In this document: positions 36,400 to 45,409 of the stretch, in pieces
Layout: the number at the start of each line of letters is the position of its first letter
Numbering within the stretch: the first letter of the stretch is position 1
Assembly (NCBI RefSeq): GCF_000018205.1
Contig: NC_009881.1
Coordinates: 372,001 to 436,000 of the forward strand
Length of the DNA: 64,000 nt
Direction of reading: 5' to 3'
Source of the DNA: Rickettsia akari str. Hartford
GTDB taxonomy: Bacteria; Pseudomonadota; Alphaproteobacteria; Rickettsiales; Rickettsiaceae
Program-made: the position numbers and the translations under genes
The notes under the pieces: generated by a model
The model's database searches: none
What the model saw: only the letters and a program-made list of their open reading frames with translations
What the model was told of the DNA's origin: nothing

Positions 36400-37486
36400 T
36401 AGAATAGCATCTTAATATCGTCAATATTAATAGCTTATAACGTGTCGCTTTTCCTTGTCCAAGACGCTCTAAACGTTTTAAATTAGATAATTTTTTATTA
36501 TAGACTCAACAGTTCGTTCAGGAAAACCAAGTGCATTTACAGCGTCTTTACGACTAAATTCGTTAATTTATTTTGTATTAATCCAATTCCACATCATTAG
36601 TTATTTTGCAGATAACCAATACTCTATATTATCATTTTTAATTATTGATAATGCCATAGTACTTTATGATTTAACCACATTGAAAAAATCAACCAAGTGG
36701 TAATATCTTCTGATTTTGTCTTCCATGTAGCTTGAGTTTTATTAAGTGCAATGTAACAATCAATTTTCTTTGCTTCGATAATGTGTTCATGAGAAATAAA
36801 TCACCATGCTTTAAAAGCAATAAATTAGTTAGTAATCTACTTGTTCTACCATTTCTGTCCTGAAATGAGTGAATGGCTCAATACTCGAAAATAAAATTAG
36901 CAATAATGATTACAGGGTGCTTAGTTTTACTATCACCCGTCCAATTGTACTAATCTATTAACTCCTGCATTTCGTTTTTTACTAAAGAAGGTGGAGTTGG
37001 ATCAAATATTGTACCGACTACATTGCCATTAGGATCTTTTGCTTCTACACGATTTGGTCCAAATTTATAATTTCCTTTATGTCTTGCGTCTTTTTCACTA
37101 TGAACCAACATATAATTGTGTAACTTTAATATAAATGATTCCGTAATACTAATTTCTGCATAATTATTCAAGATAAATTCAAGGTACTTTAAATATCCAA
37201 CTATTTCCTGCTCCTCATGAGTCTTAAATTTTTTAACACTTAGATTTTTGTATAGACTTTCGACTTGCTAATCAGTAAGTTTATGACATTCAATACGATT
37301 GGAGGAGCCGGTTGAAATGATAATTACTGAACGTGTAAGATGATCTAGTGTGTAAAGTAAGATTTGTTCCGTAATATAGCAACTATTTGTTACTCCTTCA
37401 ATTGCAGAAATTGTTGTATAAATTTCTGCAATTACTAGAGGATTAAGATTTAGTCTTTTATGTATATGAAAATCTTGTCGATTCAT
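36400..37486 (-). pseudogene. Fic-domain AMPylase relic
   Basis: One minus-strand frame with several stops reads MNRQDFHIHKRLNLNPLVIA, then RSVIIISTGSSNRIECHKLT, NYMLVHSEKDARHKGNYKFG and PNRVEAKDPNGNVVGTIFDP. Further on comes AIHSFQDRNGRTSRLL, a degraded Fic motif (normally H-P-F-x-x-G-N-G-R, here HSFQDRNGR). The tail FSRKDAVNALGFPERTVESI is a winged-helix C-terminal domain. Fic proteins transfer AMP or other groups from nucleotides to target hydroxyls, and many act as toxins or regulators. The gene has at least four stops, so it is not active. Confidence 0.85.
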
Positions 37487-37552
37487 TTCATTATTTTTAC
37501 ATGAGTACTATGTGAAACATAATTAGATAATGTGAGTAACGTCAATATATTT

Positions 37553-37987
37553 TTATTTTATTTTTAACAATCTAACGTTATGTCTACCGCCTTCAAATTT
37601 AGTGGTTAAAAACTTATCTATAATATCAAACACTATTTTGTGATCTATGGTTTTTGCTCCGAGTATTAAGATATTAGCATCATTATGAGCTTTAGCGTTT
37701 TCAGCGGTTAACATATTATTGCACAAAGCTGCTCTTATTTCCGAGCTACGATTAGCGGCTATAGACATACCAATTCCTGTATCACTAATTAAAATACCGA
37801 TAGGAGCTGATTTTTCAATAATAATATCTACTACTTTCTTAGCATAATCAGGATAATCGACGGTTTGCGTATTATTCGTTCCGCAGTCACAAACCTTTAA
37901 AGATTTCTGTTCTAAATAATTGATAATTTCAGACTTAAGCTCATAACCTGAGTGATCACTAGCTATGACAATATTATAAGTTTGCAT
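37553..37987 (-). CDS. rpiB: Ribose-5-phosphate isomerase B
   Basis: The 145-residue enzyme interconverts ribose 5-phosphate and ribulose 5-phosphate in the pentose-phosphate route. The start chosen is the ATG at 37987, which gives [20 protein letters not shown] at the N-terminus; an ATG 30 bases upstream adds a nonconserved [10 protein letters not shown]. Landmarks are [20 protein letters not shown], the [20 protein letters not shown] phosphate loop and [20 protein letters not shown] with the active-site cysteine and histidine. Length is normal. It is divergent from the M23-like lipoprotein gene with 42 bases between them. Confidence 0.93.
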   Translation of the reverse strand: MQTYNIVIASDHSGYELKSEIINYLEQKSLKVCDCGTNNTQTVDYPDYAKKVVDIIIEKSAPIGILISDTGIGMSIAANRSSEIRAALCNNMLTAENAKAHNDANILILGAKTIDHKIVFDIIDKFLTTKFEGGRHNVRLLKIK

Positions 37988-38029
37988 AGTTAATTTTTTG
38001 ATGGAAAATAATAACAAAAATTATATACT

Positions 38030-38707
38030 ATGTCAGATTTGTTTTCTAATGTAAATAATAGTTTTGTTCAATATATGAAATATCCTGTTGTACTTAGTAT
38101 CGTTATATGTTTTTGTTTAGTTGCTTGTGTTGAACAGCCGCCTGCTCCAATTGAGTATAAAGTAGGAGATGTAACTGCAAATAATAATTCTACCGCATTA
38201 GAACACGATGAGGGGTTGATAGTTCAAAGAACTATGGAAGACGATACCGTATCAGAAAAAGTTAGCGGTATACTCGAAGAACCAAAGGCGAAAATTATAG
38301 AATGTTATAATGATGATATTGAGATTCCTATATCTCGGAATGAATATGAAGAAGAGATAGAGCAGTCAAACTTTGTAAAACCGTTAAACGGTGTAATGCT
38401 TACCGAGTTTAAAGACGGTAAAAGTAAAGGGATAGATATTGCAGTTAAAGAATATAGCGACGTTAAATCGATAGCCGCAGGAACGGTAATATATTCAGGT
38501 TTTAATAAACAATTTGGTAATTTAGTAATAGTTAAGTTAGATAAAGACGATTTAGAAGTAGCATATGCGAGTTTAGATGATTTGTTACTTAAAAAAGGTG
38601 ATAAAATTACTAAAAATAGTGTTATCGGACATGTAAAACATAAGTTATATTTTGCAATGCGTAGAAATAGAATAGCGGTTGATCCGAGTAAATATATAGA
38701 ATTTTAA
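38030..38707 (+). CDS. M23/LytM-like lipoprotein with a degenerate active site
   Basis: A 225-residue protein, or 210 if the in-frame ATG at 38075 is used. The segment MKYPVVLSIVICFCLVAC carries a lipobox ending at cysteine 33 of the longer form, so the mature protein is probably an outer-membrane lipoprotein. The C-terminal half is an M23/LytM beta-domain: GIDIAVKEYSDVKSIAAGTV, IYSGFNKQFGNLVIVKLDKD and LYFAMRRNRIAVDPSKYI. The metal ligands are missing: the usual H-x-G-x-D has S (SKGID), YAH is YAS, and LHF is LYF. It therefore resembles NlpD/EnvC proteins, which activate amidases at the septum without cleaving themselves. The stop of this gene abuts the next start. Confidence 0.82.
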   Translation: MSDLFSNVNNSFVQYMKYPVVLSIVICFCLVACVEQPPAPIEYKVGDVTANNNSTALEHDEGLIVQRTMEDDTVSEKVSGILEEPKAKIIECYNDDIEIPISRNEYEEEIEQSNFVKPLNGVMLTEFKDGKSKGIDIAVKEYSDVKSIAAGTVIYSGFNKQFGNLVIVKLDKDDLEVAYASLDDLLLKKGDKITKNSVIGHVKHKLYFAMRRNRIAVDPSKYIEF

Positions 38708-39396
38708 ATGGAAGATATTATTATTCTTACTAAATACTGTGAACCTCAAAATGTTATAGTAAGAAGGAGTGGTAAGGCTAAAAATATAGCCATACGAATT
38801 ACGCCTAAAGGTGCAGAGCTTGTATTGCCTCTTAAGTCAAAGTTAGAGAAAGGTTATAATTTTCTGTTAAGTAAAGAATATTCGGTTAGGCAAAAATTAC
38901 GTCGTAATGTAACTGTGATACCAAAGTATGCAGATAAGATTTCTATTTTGGGTAAATCTTATGAAATAATACATATTGATTCGTCTAAAAATCAGATAAA
39001 ACTAAATGATTCTACGTTAAAAGTATATTGTAGTACGGTACTAAAAAACTTAGTATAGCAGTATTTCTTAAAAAGACATTATTAGCAGAAATAAAAATAA
39101 TAGTAGAGAATATATCTAAAAAACGTAATTTAACTTATTTCAATATTAGAATAATGGAACATGTTACTCGCTGGGGAAGCTGTTGTAGCAAAGGGAATCT
39201 TGCTTTTAATTGGCGAGTAGTTCTTGCTCCCTTTGTAGTACTGAAATATTTAGTAGCTCATGAAATGGCACATTTAAAAGAAATGAATCATAGTGAAAAT
39301 TTTGGGGAGCTAGTTGAGGATATATATCCTGAATACCAACCGGCAAAATTATGGCTAAAAAGAAACGGTAAAAATTTATATAGTTATTTATCTTAG
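38708..39396 (+). pseudogene. YgjP-type (M48-like) zinc metallopeptidase, frameshifted
   Basis: Two open stretches in different frames belong to one gene. The first (38708-39058) has RRSGKAKNIAIRITPKGAEL and LPLKSKLEKGYNFL. The second (39154-39396 and upstream codons) has KKTLLAEIKI, HVTRWGSCCSKGNLAFNWRV and LKYLVAHEMAHLKEMNHSEN with the HExxH-type zinc motif HEMAH. The shift lies near the run of six A at 39043-39048, where translation should pass from YCSTV into KKLSIAVFLKKT. A single homopolymer slip would restore it, so this could also be a sequencing error or a recent mutation. The family is a predicted metal-dependent hydrolase. Confidence 0.8.
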
Positions 39397-39428
39397 AGTT
39401 TATCAATTAAAATAAAAAGGTAAAATAT

Positions 39429-39668
39429 ATGCATCATTTAGTTACAAATGAAAAATCTAAATATATAAATAAGCTAATTGATGAAGTTACGCTATATCAT
39501 CAACCAACTTTAATAAAAAGAAATAATGCTGTATTAATTTCTGAAGAAGATTGAGAAGATATACAAGCAATTTTACTAGTATCGTCAAATAAAAAATCAA
39601 GTTAGTCTTTACTTAAAGGCAAAAATACCCCTTACTCTGAGTGTAGTACAAAATTAGATTAGTTATAG
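39429..39668 (+). pseudogene. RelB/YefM-type antitoxin with three internal stops
   Basis: One 80-codon frame reads MHHLVTNEKSKYINKLIDEV, then LYHQPTLIKRNNAVLISEED, a stop where W is expected, EDIQAILLVSSNKKS, a stop, SLLKGKNTPYSECSTKLD and a stop. The pattern (a loop with LISEEDW and a TP-x-x-E-C tail) is that of YefM/RelB antitoxins. Its three stop codons in a preserved frame show decay by substitution. It overlaps the start of the following toxin relic. Confidence 0.72.
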
Positions 39669-39930
39669 TTTATACATTATATTGTACGCATGATGTGAAA
39701 AAGGATTTTAAGAAAATTATAAAATCAAATCATAAAGAGCTTTGCTTACAGTTTTTAGATTTAATAGCTCAAAATCCTTTTCAAACTCCACCTCCATATA
39801 AAAAGCTTTTAGGAGTACATTTAGGGATATATTCACGAAGAATTACAACATAGATTATTTTAGGAAGTTGATGAAAAAAAATAAAAGAATAAAAGTATTA
39901 AAAATGTGAAATCATTATTATGATAATTAA
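39665..39930 (+). pseudogene. YoeB/RelE-type mRNA-interferase toxin relic
   Basis: The expected ATG is ATA here (39665), so the start codon itself seems lost by mutation. The reading then gives VYTLYCTHDVKKDFKKIIKS, NHKELCLQFLDLIAQNPFQT, PPPYKKLLGVHLGIYSRRIT, a stop and, after a shift, KLMKKNKRIKVLKM, a stop and NHYYDN. The layout matches YoeB-like toxins, with F-x-x-PPYKKL and G-x-Y-SRRI motifs and a terminal K-I-x-V-L. It would cut ribosome-bound mRNA. It is disabled at the start and at two later sites. Confidence 0.75.
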
Positions 39931-39947
39931 AGAATACAGAGGATAGA

Positions 39948-40832
39948 ATGCACAACACCACGAAAAGAGTAACAGTTCCGGCACTTGAAGAAATCTTATA
40001 CGAGCCTATAAAAGTGTTAGATCATGGCTTTATTAGAGTGATCGACTATATGGGGGATGATAGTGCTATAGTACAAGCGGCTCGTGTTTCTTACGGTAAG
40101 GGTACGAAGCAGTTGAACCAAGATAAAGGGCTGATAAACTATTTGCTTCGTCATTATCATACCACTCCTTTTGAGATGTGTGATATCAAGTTCCATATTA
40201 AACTACCAATATTTATTGCAAGACAATGGGTTAGGCATAGAACAGCTAGTGTTAACGAATATTCGGCAAGGTACTCTATTTTAGGCAACGAATTTTATTT
40301 ACCAGAACCGGCAAATATTGCTTCCCAATCTGTCGTAAATAAACAATGTAGAGAATGTGATAGCTTACCGAAAGAAGTGGCCGAAAAGGTCCTTGCAATC
40401 TTAGAGGAAGATGCTAGACAGTGCTACGTGCATTATAAGGAGCTGATGAATGCTGATGAAGATGGTAATATGATAGATGAGAATACCACCGGAATAGCAA
40501 GAGAGCTTGCTCGTATGAATTTAACTTTAAATTATTATACGGAATGGTATTGGAAAATTAATTTACATAATTTGCTTCATTTCTTAAGATTGCGTGCTGA
40601 CACTCACGCACAATATGAAATTAGAGTTTATGCCGAAAAAATGCTTGAGATAGTCAAAGCTTGGGTTCCTTTTACTTACGAAGCTTTTGAAGAATATCGT
40701 TTGCGAGGAGCAAATATTTCACGTAAAGGTTTATGCGTAATTAAAAGAATGATAAACGGTGAACAAGTGACTCATAAGAGTAGTGGTATGACTAAAAGAG
40801 AGTGGGAAGAATTAATGAAGATATTTTGTTAG
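39948..40832 (+). CDS. thyX: Flavin-dependent thymidylate synthase ThyX
   Basis: The 294-residue homotetrameric enzyme makes dTMP from dUMP using FAD and methylene-tetrahydrofolate. The signature is [17 protein letters not shown] in the ThyX motif RHRxxSxNxxSxR, with the [20 protein letters not shown] part ahead of it and [20 protein letters not shown] after. The [19 protein letters not shown] segment holds folate-site residues. Length is normal for alphaproteobacterial ThyX. It is plus-strand, preceded by a dead toxin-antitoxin pair and followed by family C repeats. Confidence 0.96.
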   Translation: MHNTTKRVTVPALEEILYEPIKVLDHGFIRVIDYMGDDSAIVQAARVSYGKGTKQLNQDKGLINYLLRHYHTTPFEMCDIKFHIKLPIFIARQWVRHRTASVNEYSARYSILGNEFYLPEPANIASQSVVNKQCRECDSLPKEVAEKVLAILEEDARQCYVHYKELMNADEDGNMIDENTTGIARELARMNLTLNYYTEWYWKINLHNLLHFLRLRADTHAQYEIRVYAEKMLEIVKAWVPFTYEAFEEYRLRGANISRKGLCVIKRMINGEQVTHKSSGMTKREWEELMKIFC

Positions 40833-40836
40833 TTCT

Positions 40837-40862
40837 ATGTCACTCCCGCGTAGGCGGGAATC
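40837..40862. repeat. Family C hairpin downstream of thyX
   Basis: TCACTCCCGC-GTAG-GCGGGAATCC is nearly palindromic and lies four bases after the thyX stop, so it could end that transcript. A further pair, TTTCTGCTCCCGCAGGAAT around 40922, follows before tolB. Confidence 0.7.
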
Positions 40863-40987
40863 CACTGCTTTCCTTTGTGTCATCCAATGATTTATTCACG
40901 GGGTGACAACAAAAAATTTGGATTTCTGCTCCCGCAGGAATGATATATAATAACCATAACGGAATTTGATAAAAAGGAGTATTTTGA

Positions 40988-42322
40988 GTGAGAAATATTA
41001 TATATTTTATACTATTACTATTATTTAGCTTTAAAGGTTATGCACTTGAAACAATAAATATTGAGCATGGGCAAGCTGCTCCTACGCCTATAGCAGTTAA
41101 TAAATTTAATATCGATAGTTCTGCTGATTACGTACTGGGTAATGATGTGGTTAAAGTTATCTCTAATGATTTAAAGCTTTCGGGGGTATTCTGTCCTATT
41201 TCTTCTGCATCTTTTATAGAAGAGAGGACAGGAATAGAATATAAACCGCTTTTTGCTGCATGGCGTCAAATTAATGCTAGCCTTTTAGTAAATGGTGAAA
41301 TTAAAAAACTAGAAAGCGGTAAGCTTAAAATTAGCTTTATATTATGGGATACATTGCTTGAAAAACAGCTTGCCGGCGAAATTCTTGAAGTACCAGAAAA
41401 TTTATGGCGAAGAGCAGCACATAAAATTGCTGATAAAATTTATGAAAAAATTACCGGTGATGCCGGTTATTTTGACACCAAAATAGTGTATGTATCAGAA
41501 AGCACTTCTTTACCAAAAATAAAAAGAATTGCTTTGATGGATTATGACGGTGCTAATAATAAATATCTGACCAATGGAAGGTCACTAGTATTAACCCCAA
41601 GATTTGCTCGTTCAGCGGATAAGATTTTTTATGTTTCATACGCAACTAAAAGAAGAGCTCTTGTTTATGAAAAGGATTTAAAAACAGGTAAAGAAAGCGT
41701 AGTAGGTGACTTTTCTGGTATATCTTTTGCTCCTAGATTCTCACCGGACGGTAGAAAAGCCGTAATGTCAATAGCTAAAAACGGCTCAACTCATATTTAC
41801 GAAATTGACCTTGCTACTAAACGGCTGCATAAATTAACTGACGGATTCGGTATTAATACCTCTCCTAGCTATTCACCGGACGGTAAAAAAATTGTATATA
41901 ACTCCGATAGAAACGGTGTGCCTCAATTATATATCATGAATTCGGACGGAAGTGACGTTCAGCGTATTAGTTTCGGTGGAGGTTCTTACACTGCTCCTAG
42001 CTGGTCGCCTAGAGGAGACTATATAGCATTTACTAAGATTATTAGAGGAGCTGAAGGAAAAACTTTTAATATTGGAATTATGAAAGCATACCCCCAAGAT
42101 GATGAGAATCGTGAAAGGATAATAACAAGCGGATATTTAGTCGAAAGCCCTTGTTGGTCACCTAACGGACGAGTCATTATGTTTGCTAAAGGTTGGCCGT
42201 CTGGAGCTAAAGCTCCGGGGAAAAACAAAATTTTTGCAATTGATCTAACAGGTCATAATGAAAGAGAAATTATAACACCGGAGGATGCTTCTGATCCTGA
42301 ATGGTCAGGAGTGCTGAATTGA
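40988..42322 (+). CDS. tolB: TolB, Tol-Pal periplasmic beta-propeller
   Basis: The 444-residue periplasmic protein binds Pal and TolA and helps keep outer-membrane invagination in step with division. It starts with GTG after an AAGGAGT ribosome binding site at 40974-40980. A signal peptide ([20 protein letters not shown]) is visible. The TolB N-terminal domain (about residues 25-160) is followed by a six-bladed propeller with repeated [24 protein letters not shown] and [12 protein letters not shown] segments. It is alone here; tolQ, tolR and tolA lie ten kilobases away. Intact. Confidence 0.96.
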   Translation: MRNIIYFILLLLFSFKGYALETINIEHGQAAPTPIAVNKFNIDSSADYVLGNDVVKVISNDLKLSGVFCPISSASFIEERTGIEYKPLFAAWRQINASLLVNGEIKKLESGKLKISFILWDTLLEKQLAGEILEVPENLWRRAAHKIADKIYEKITGDAGYFDTKIVYVSESTSLPKIKRIALMDYDGANNKYLTNGRSLVLTPRFARSADKIFYVSYATKRRALVYEKDLKTGKESVVGDFSGISFAPRFSPDGRKAVMSIAKNGSTHIYEIDLATKRLHKLTDGFGINTSPSYSPDGKKIVYNSDRNGVPQLYIMNSDGSDVQRISFGGGSYTAPSWSPRGDYIAFTKIIRGAEGKTFNIGIMKAYPQDDENRERIITSGYLVESPCWSPNGRVIMFAKGWPSGAKAPGKNKIFAIDLTGHNEREIITPEDASDPEWSGVLN

Positions 42323-42360
42323 TGTTACTTCTGTGAAAGCATTGTTACGTGGATCATTTT

Positions 42361-42390
42361 ATGTCATTCCCGCTTCCGCGGGGATGACAT
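42361..42390. repeat. Family C hairpin downstream of tolB
   Basis: ATGTCATTCCCGC-TTCC-GCGGGGATGACAT is a near-perfect inverted repeat with one mismatch, between the convergent tolB and rpoH genes. It may terminate transcripts from both sides. Confidence 0.82.
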
Positions 42391-42457
42391 AAAGTAGGTT
42401 TTTCGATCTATGCAGCCCAATGGCATATCAAGACACTGGATTACAATCCAATAAGGC

Positions 42458-43339
42458 TTAAGCTACTTCTCTACTATGGTTTAAAATAAACTTCTTTATT
42501 TTTTCAAAAGCAGTATTTTCTATTTGTCTAATACGTTCCTTAGAAATATTATACTCATTGCTTAAAATATCTAAAGTTGTAGGAGTATCCGTTAATTTAC
42601 GCTCTGTTAAAATACGAAGTTCCCTATCGTTTAAAATCTTCATAGCATTAGCTAATAACTTCCTTTTACTGGTAAAATTTTGCTTATTAATAGCCATAGC
42701 TTCTGGAGTAGGGCGTGTTTCTGGTAATAGTTCTATCAGTTCTCCTGATGCTGCATCATCACTATTTATAGAGTTATTTAATGATAAATCAGGACCTGAA
42801 ATTCTAGTATTCATCTCGGACACTTCATTAACCGAAACGCCTAATTCATCTGCTATTTTTGCAAAATCATCGGTAGTAATAGCCCTTGAGTATAAATTAG
42901 TAATTTTATGCTTAACTTTATTAAGACTAAAAAATAATTTTTTTTGTGCAGCCGTTGTTCCCATCTTTACTAATGACCAAGATTTTAATATATATTCTTG
43001 TATGGCTGCTTTAATCCACCACATCGCATATGTTGACAGGCGGAAACCAAGTTCGGGATTGAATTTTTTTACTGCCTGCATTAAACCTATATTACCTTCC
43101 GAAACCAATTCGGTAATAGGAATGCCGTAAGTCCTATAGCCGCTTGCAATTTTTGCCACAAGCTTAAGATGACTCGTGACTAATTTATGTGCAGCTTGTA
43201 AATCATTCTCTTCTAAATAGGATTTCGCTAATAAAAACTCTTCTTCTTGCGTAAGTGAAGGAATGTTATTAATTTTCTGTAAGTAGTTATAAAACCCTGA
43301 CTCGCTAGAGATTGCTAATGCATTAATATTATTCGTCAT
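42458..43339 (-). CDS. rpoH: RNA polymerase sigma-32 (heat-shock sigma factor)
   Basis: The 293-residue sigma factor directs RNA polymerase to heat-shock promoters. Region 2 is visible as HLKLVAKIASGYRTYGIPIT, then SEGNIGLMQAVKKFNPELGF and RLSTYAMWWIKAAIQEYILK, the -10 recognition part. The RpoH box follows around SWSLVKMGTTAAQKKLFF. Region 4.2 contains LDILSNEYNISKERIRQIEN. The length is typical. It is transcribed toward tolB. Targets in the window could include hslV-hslU, which are heat-shock genes in other bacteria. Confidence 0.95.
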   Translation of the reverse strand: MTNNINALAISSESGFYNYLQKINNIPSLTQEEEFLLAKSYLEENDLQAAHKLVTSHLKLVAKIASGYRTYGIPITELVSEGNIGLMQAVKKFNPELGFRLSTYAMWWIKAAIQEYILKSWSLVKMGTTAAQKKLFFSLNKVKHKITNLYSRAITTDDFAKIADELGVSVNEVSEMNTRISGPDLSLNNSINSDDAASGELIELLPETRPTPEAMAINKQNFTSKRKLLANAMKILNDRELRILTERKLTDTPTTLDILSNEYNISKERIRQIENTAFEKIKKFILNHSREVA

Positions 43340-43424
43340 ACCAACCTTACTATTTTTCTTTATACTAACACATATATGATCTAAAATAAACTTTGTCTAG
43401 AGTATTTTTAAATAAAATCACATA

Positions 43425-43970
43425 ATGTCTAAAAAATCCAATAAAAATCTAGCTTTTTCCTTGCTTGGATTAATAATGAGTATGGTGTTACTAAGTTTTG
43501 CTTCCGTACCTATCTATAATTTATTCTGTAAAGTGACAGGATATGGCGGTACTACTGCAAAAGAAACGGTGAGTGTATATTCTAAGGTAAAAGGCACTAA
43601 ACCTATAATTATCGAGTTTGATGCTAATGTTGATAAAGATTTACCTTGGCGGTTTATTCCAAGGCAGCAAAGAGTGCAAATTGTTCCAGGGCAGAATACT
43701 CTAGTGTTCTATGAAATGGAGAATCTAAGCAATAACGATATAATAGGCACTTCCGTATATAATGTGACTCCCAATAAAGCAGGAAAATATTTCATAAAAA
43801 TTCATTGTTTTTGTTTTGAAGAACAATTATTAAAAGCCGGAGAAAAAGTCTTAATGCCGGTTACATTTTATATAGATAAGGCTTTTGAGCTTGATCCTGA
43901 AATGCAAGACATTAAAGTACTTACCTTATCTTATAGCTTCTTTAAAGTAAGAGAGCTATATACTCGCTGA
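43425..43970 (+). CDS. ctaG: Cytochrome c oxidase copper chaperone CtaG (Cox11)
   Basis: The 181-residue protein inserts copper into the CuB site of subunit I of cytochrome c oxidase. One N-terminal membrane helix ([20 protein letters not shown]) is followed by [12 protein letters not shown]. The copper-binding motif is [20 protein letters not shown] with the C-x-C pair. The [17 protein letters not shown] tail is also conserved. The stop codon is the first triplet of a family D repeat. Intact. Confidence 0.95.
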   Translation: MSKKSNKNLAFSLLGLIMSMVLLSFASVPIYNLFCKVTGYGGTTAKETVSVYSKVKGTKPIIIEFDANVDKDLPWRFIPRQQRVQIVPGQNTLVFYEMENLSNNDIIGTSVYNVTPNKAGKYFIKIHCFCFEEQLLKAGEKVLMPVTFYIDKAFELDPEMQDIKVLTLSYSFFKVRELYTR

Positions 43971-44100
43971 ATTTGCAAAATTGGCAACGTCGTCTTGTAA
44001 GTCCTACGGTCCTAACGTATTCAGTATACGCTGCGGTCCTCGGCTTACAGCCTCCTTGCTCTTTTCCAAATTGAGCTTCGCATTACCAACTCTTCATTTA
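43969..44100. repeat. Family D repeat
   Basis: It starts in the ctaG stop codon region with GAATTTGCAAAATTGGCAACG and ends CTCTTTTCCAAATTGAGCTTC. The inner TATTCAGTATACGCTGCGGT resembles the TATACAC and TACGCTC parts of the other family D elements. It lies between ctaG and the convergent glycosyltransferase-like gene. Confidence 0.78.
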
Positions 44101-44182
44101 CTTAAAGTATAGCTGTTACCTAGTTCGCTTGACCACAGTATGACAACGGAGCCTTTTGCAAGAGCCATGCAGACAAAGCCCA

Positions 44183-45160
44183 TCATTGATGTTCTATAAC
44201 CCACTTACGTAGCCTCACAATCGGCGGAGTGTTTATAAGAGCAGTGGAAGGTAAAACTTTACCGTTAGTATTAAAATGAATTATAGGATCTATACCGTAT
44301 ATGCTATACCATGGCTTTAATGGTGAGCTATTTGAATATTTACGGTGAAACCAAGATAATAAAGGTGCTGTTTCCGCATATTCTATTACTTTAACCGATT
44401 GTGGATTTTTGTGATATATAAGGCTAAGTACCGATTGGTCGGAATGATGCCATTTATATTCATCATAATTAGGATGAATATTATAATCTTTGCCTGAAAG
44501 AATTCTAATATCTTCACAATTTTTTAGCCATTTTTCAATAAAAGAACGAGAAAGCTTGGTATTACGCACAACAATAACGGCACTCCAAATATGATCGTCA
44601 TTTCTGCATTCTTCGGTTAGACAATCCATTAAGGCAAAGGTTTCACCTTTAATAAAACTACCGTTTTTACGATCGCGATCATGTACTAGTAATATATCAT
44701 TATCGCCTAAAAGATTTGTTAAACTACTGATATGCTTTTTAATAACAAAAGCCGAATCTAAATATACTATAATAGCTCCTTCTGGTGCTTTTTGCATTGT
44801 TTTAAGTATAATATAAGGTTTCCATATCCATAAACCAGCTCCTGCAAGCTCATTAAAAATTTTTTGATTTTTCTCTATAAACACTTGAGGTATATGCTTT
44901 TTCTTATAGTTCAATATGAAATCTATACCTTTATTAATTGCATAATGAGTGGTTACATTTTGATTACGATAAATATACTCCGGACCATCGGCATAGGAAA
45001 CTAAATAGATAGGTTCTTTTATAGAATTATGAATAGATAAATCTACTTTTTGTAATGATAAATCATTAATAAAACCTTGATGTGCATATTCTAAGATAAT
45101 AAGTAGAAAATAAATTAGAGCTAATGTAATAATCGTTTTATATAGTATTTTAAATAACAT
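44183..45160 (-). CDS. membrane-anchored glycosyltransferase-like protein
   Basis: The 325-residue protein has one N-terminal membrane helix (about residues 8-25) and a GT-A-like globular part. AGAGLWIWKPYIILKTMQKA is typical of capsular glycosyltransferase families, in which a bulky acceptor-binding loop precedes GAIIVYLDSAFVI, probably the place of the sugar-nucleotide or metal-binding acids. Further motifs are DDHIWSAVIVVRNTKLSRSF and YDEYKWHHSDQSVLSLIYHK. A classic D-x-D is not apparent. It might decorate surface polysaccharide or lipid. No other sugar genes sit beside it, so the acceptor is unknown. Confidence 0.55.
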   Translation of the reverse strand: MLFKILYKTIITLALIYFLLIILEYAHQGFINDLSLQKVDLSIHNSIKEPIYLVSYADGPEYIYRNQNVTTHYAINKGIDFILNYKKKHIPQVFIEKNQKIFNELAGAGLWIWKPYIILKTMQKAPEGAIIVYLDSAFVIKKHISSLTNLLGDNDILLVHDRDRKNGSFIKGETFALMDCLTEECRNDDHIWSAVIVVRNTKLSRSFIEKWLKNCEDIRILSGKDYNIHPNYDEYKWHHSDQSVLSLIYHKNPQSVKVIEYAETAPLLSWFHRKYSNSSPLKPWYSIYGIDPIIHFNTNGKVLPSTALINTPPIVRLRKWVIEHQ

Positions 45161-45230
45161 ATGATTTTTGAGTTCTTTAGTCTATGTCATTGTAAGGAGG
45201 TATTGCCTATATGAGCGAAAAAACTGTGCG

Positions 45231-45260
45231 ATATCATTCCCGCGTAAGCTGGAATAATAT
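45231..45260. repeat. degenerate family C hairpin upstream of mnmA
   Basis: ATATCATTCCCGCGTAAGCTGGAATAATAT is an imperfect version of the C hairpin. The 249-base gap between the glycosyltransferase-like gene and mnmA otherwise holds AT-rich sequence with possible promoter hexamers around 45340-45390 but no gene. Confidence 0.6.
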
Positions 45261-45409
45261 CGGAGTGTTAATCAATCTTACCAAGCAATTCTTTTGAGAC
45301 AACGCCGATTATATCAATAATAGCAAATAATAGCATTTTAATATATTAAAAGATAGTGTTGTAATTTAATTATAAATTTAGTACAATTTGGTGTTTGTTT
45401 AAGGTTGAT

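Noticed and set aside
42558..43130. 190-codon plus-strand frame opposite rpoH
   Set aside because: The minus strand encodes a complete sigma-32 with all its regions; the antisense frame has no recognisable motif.
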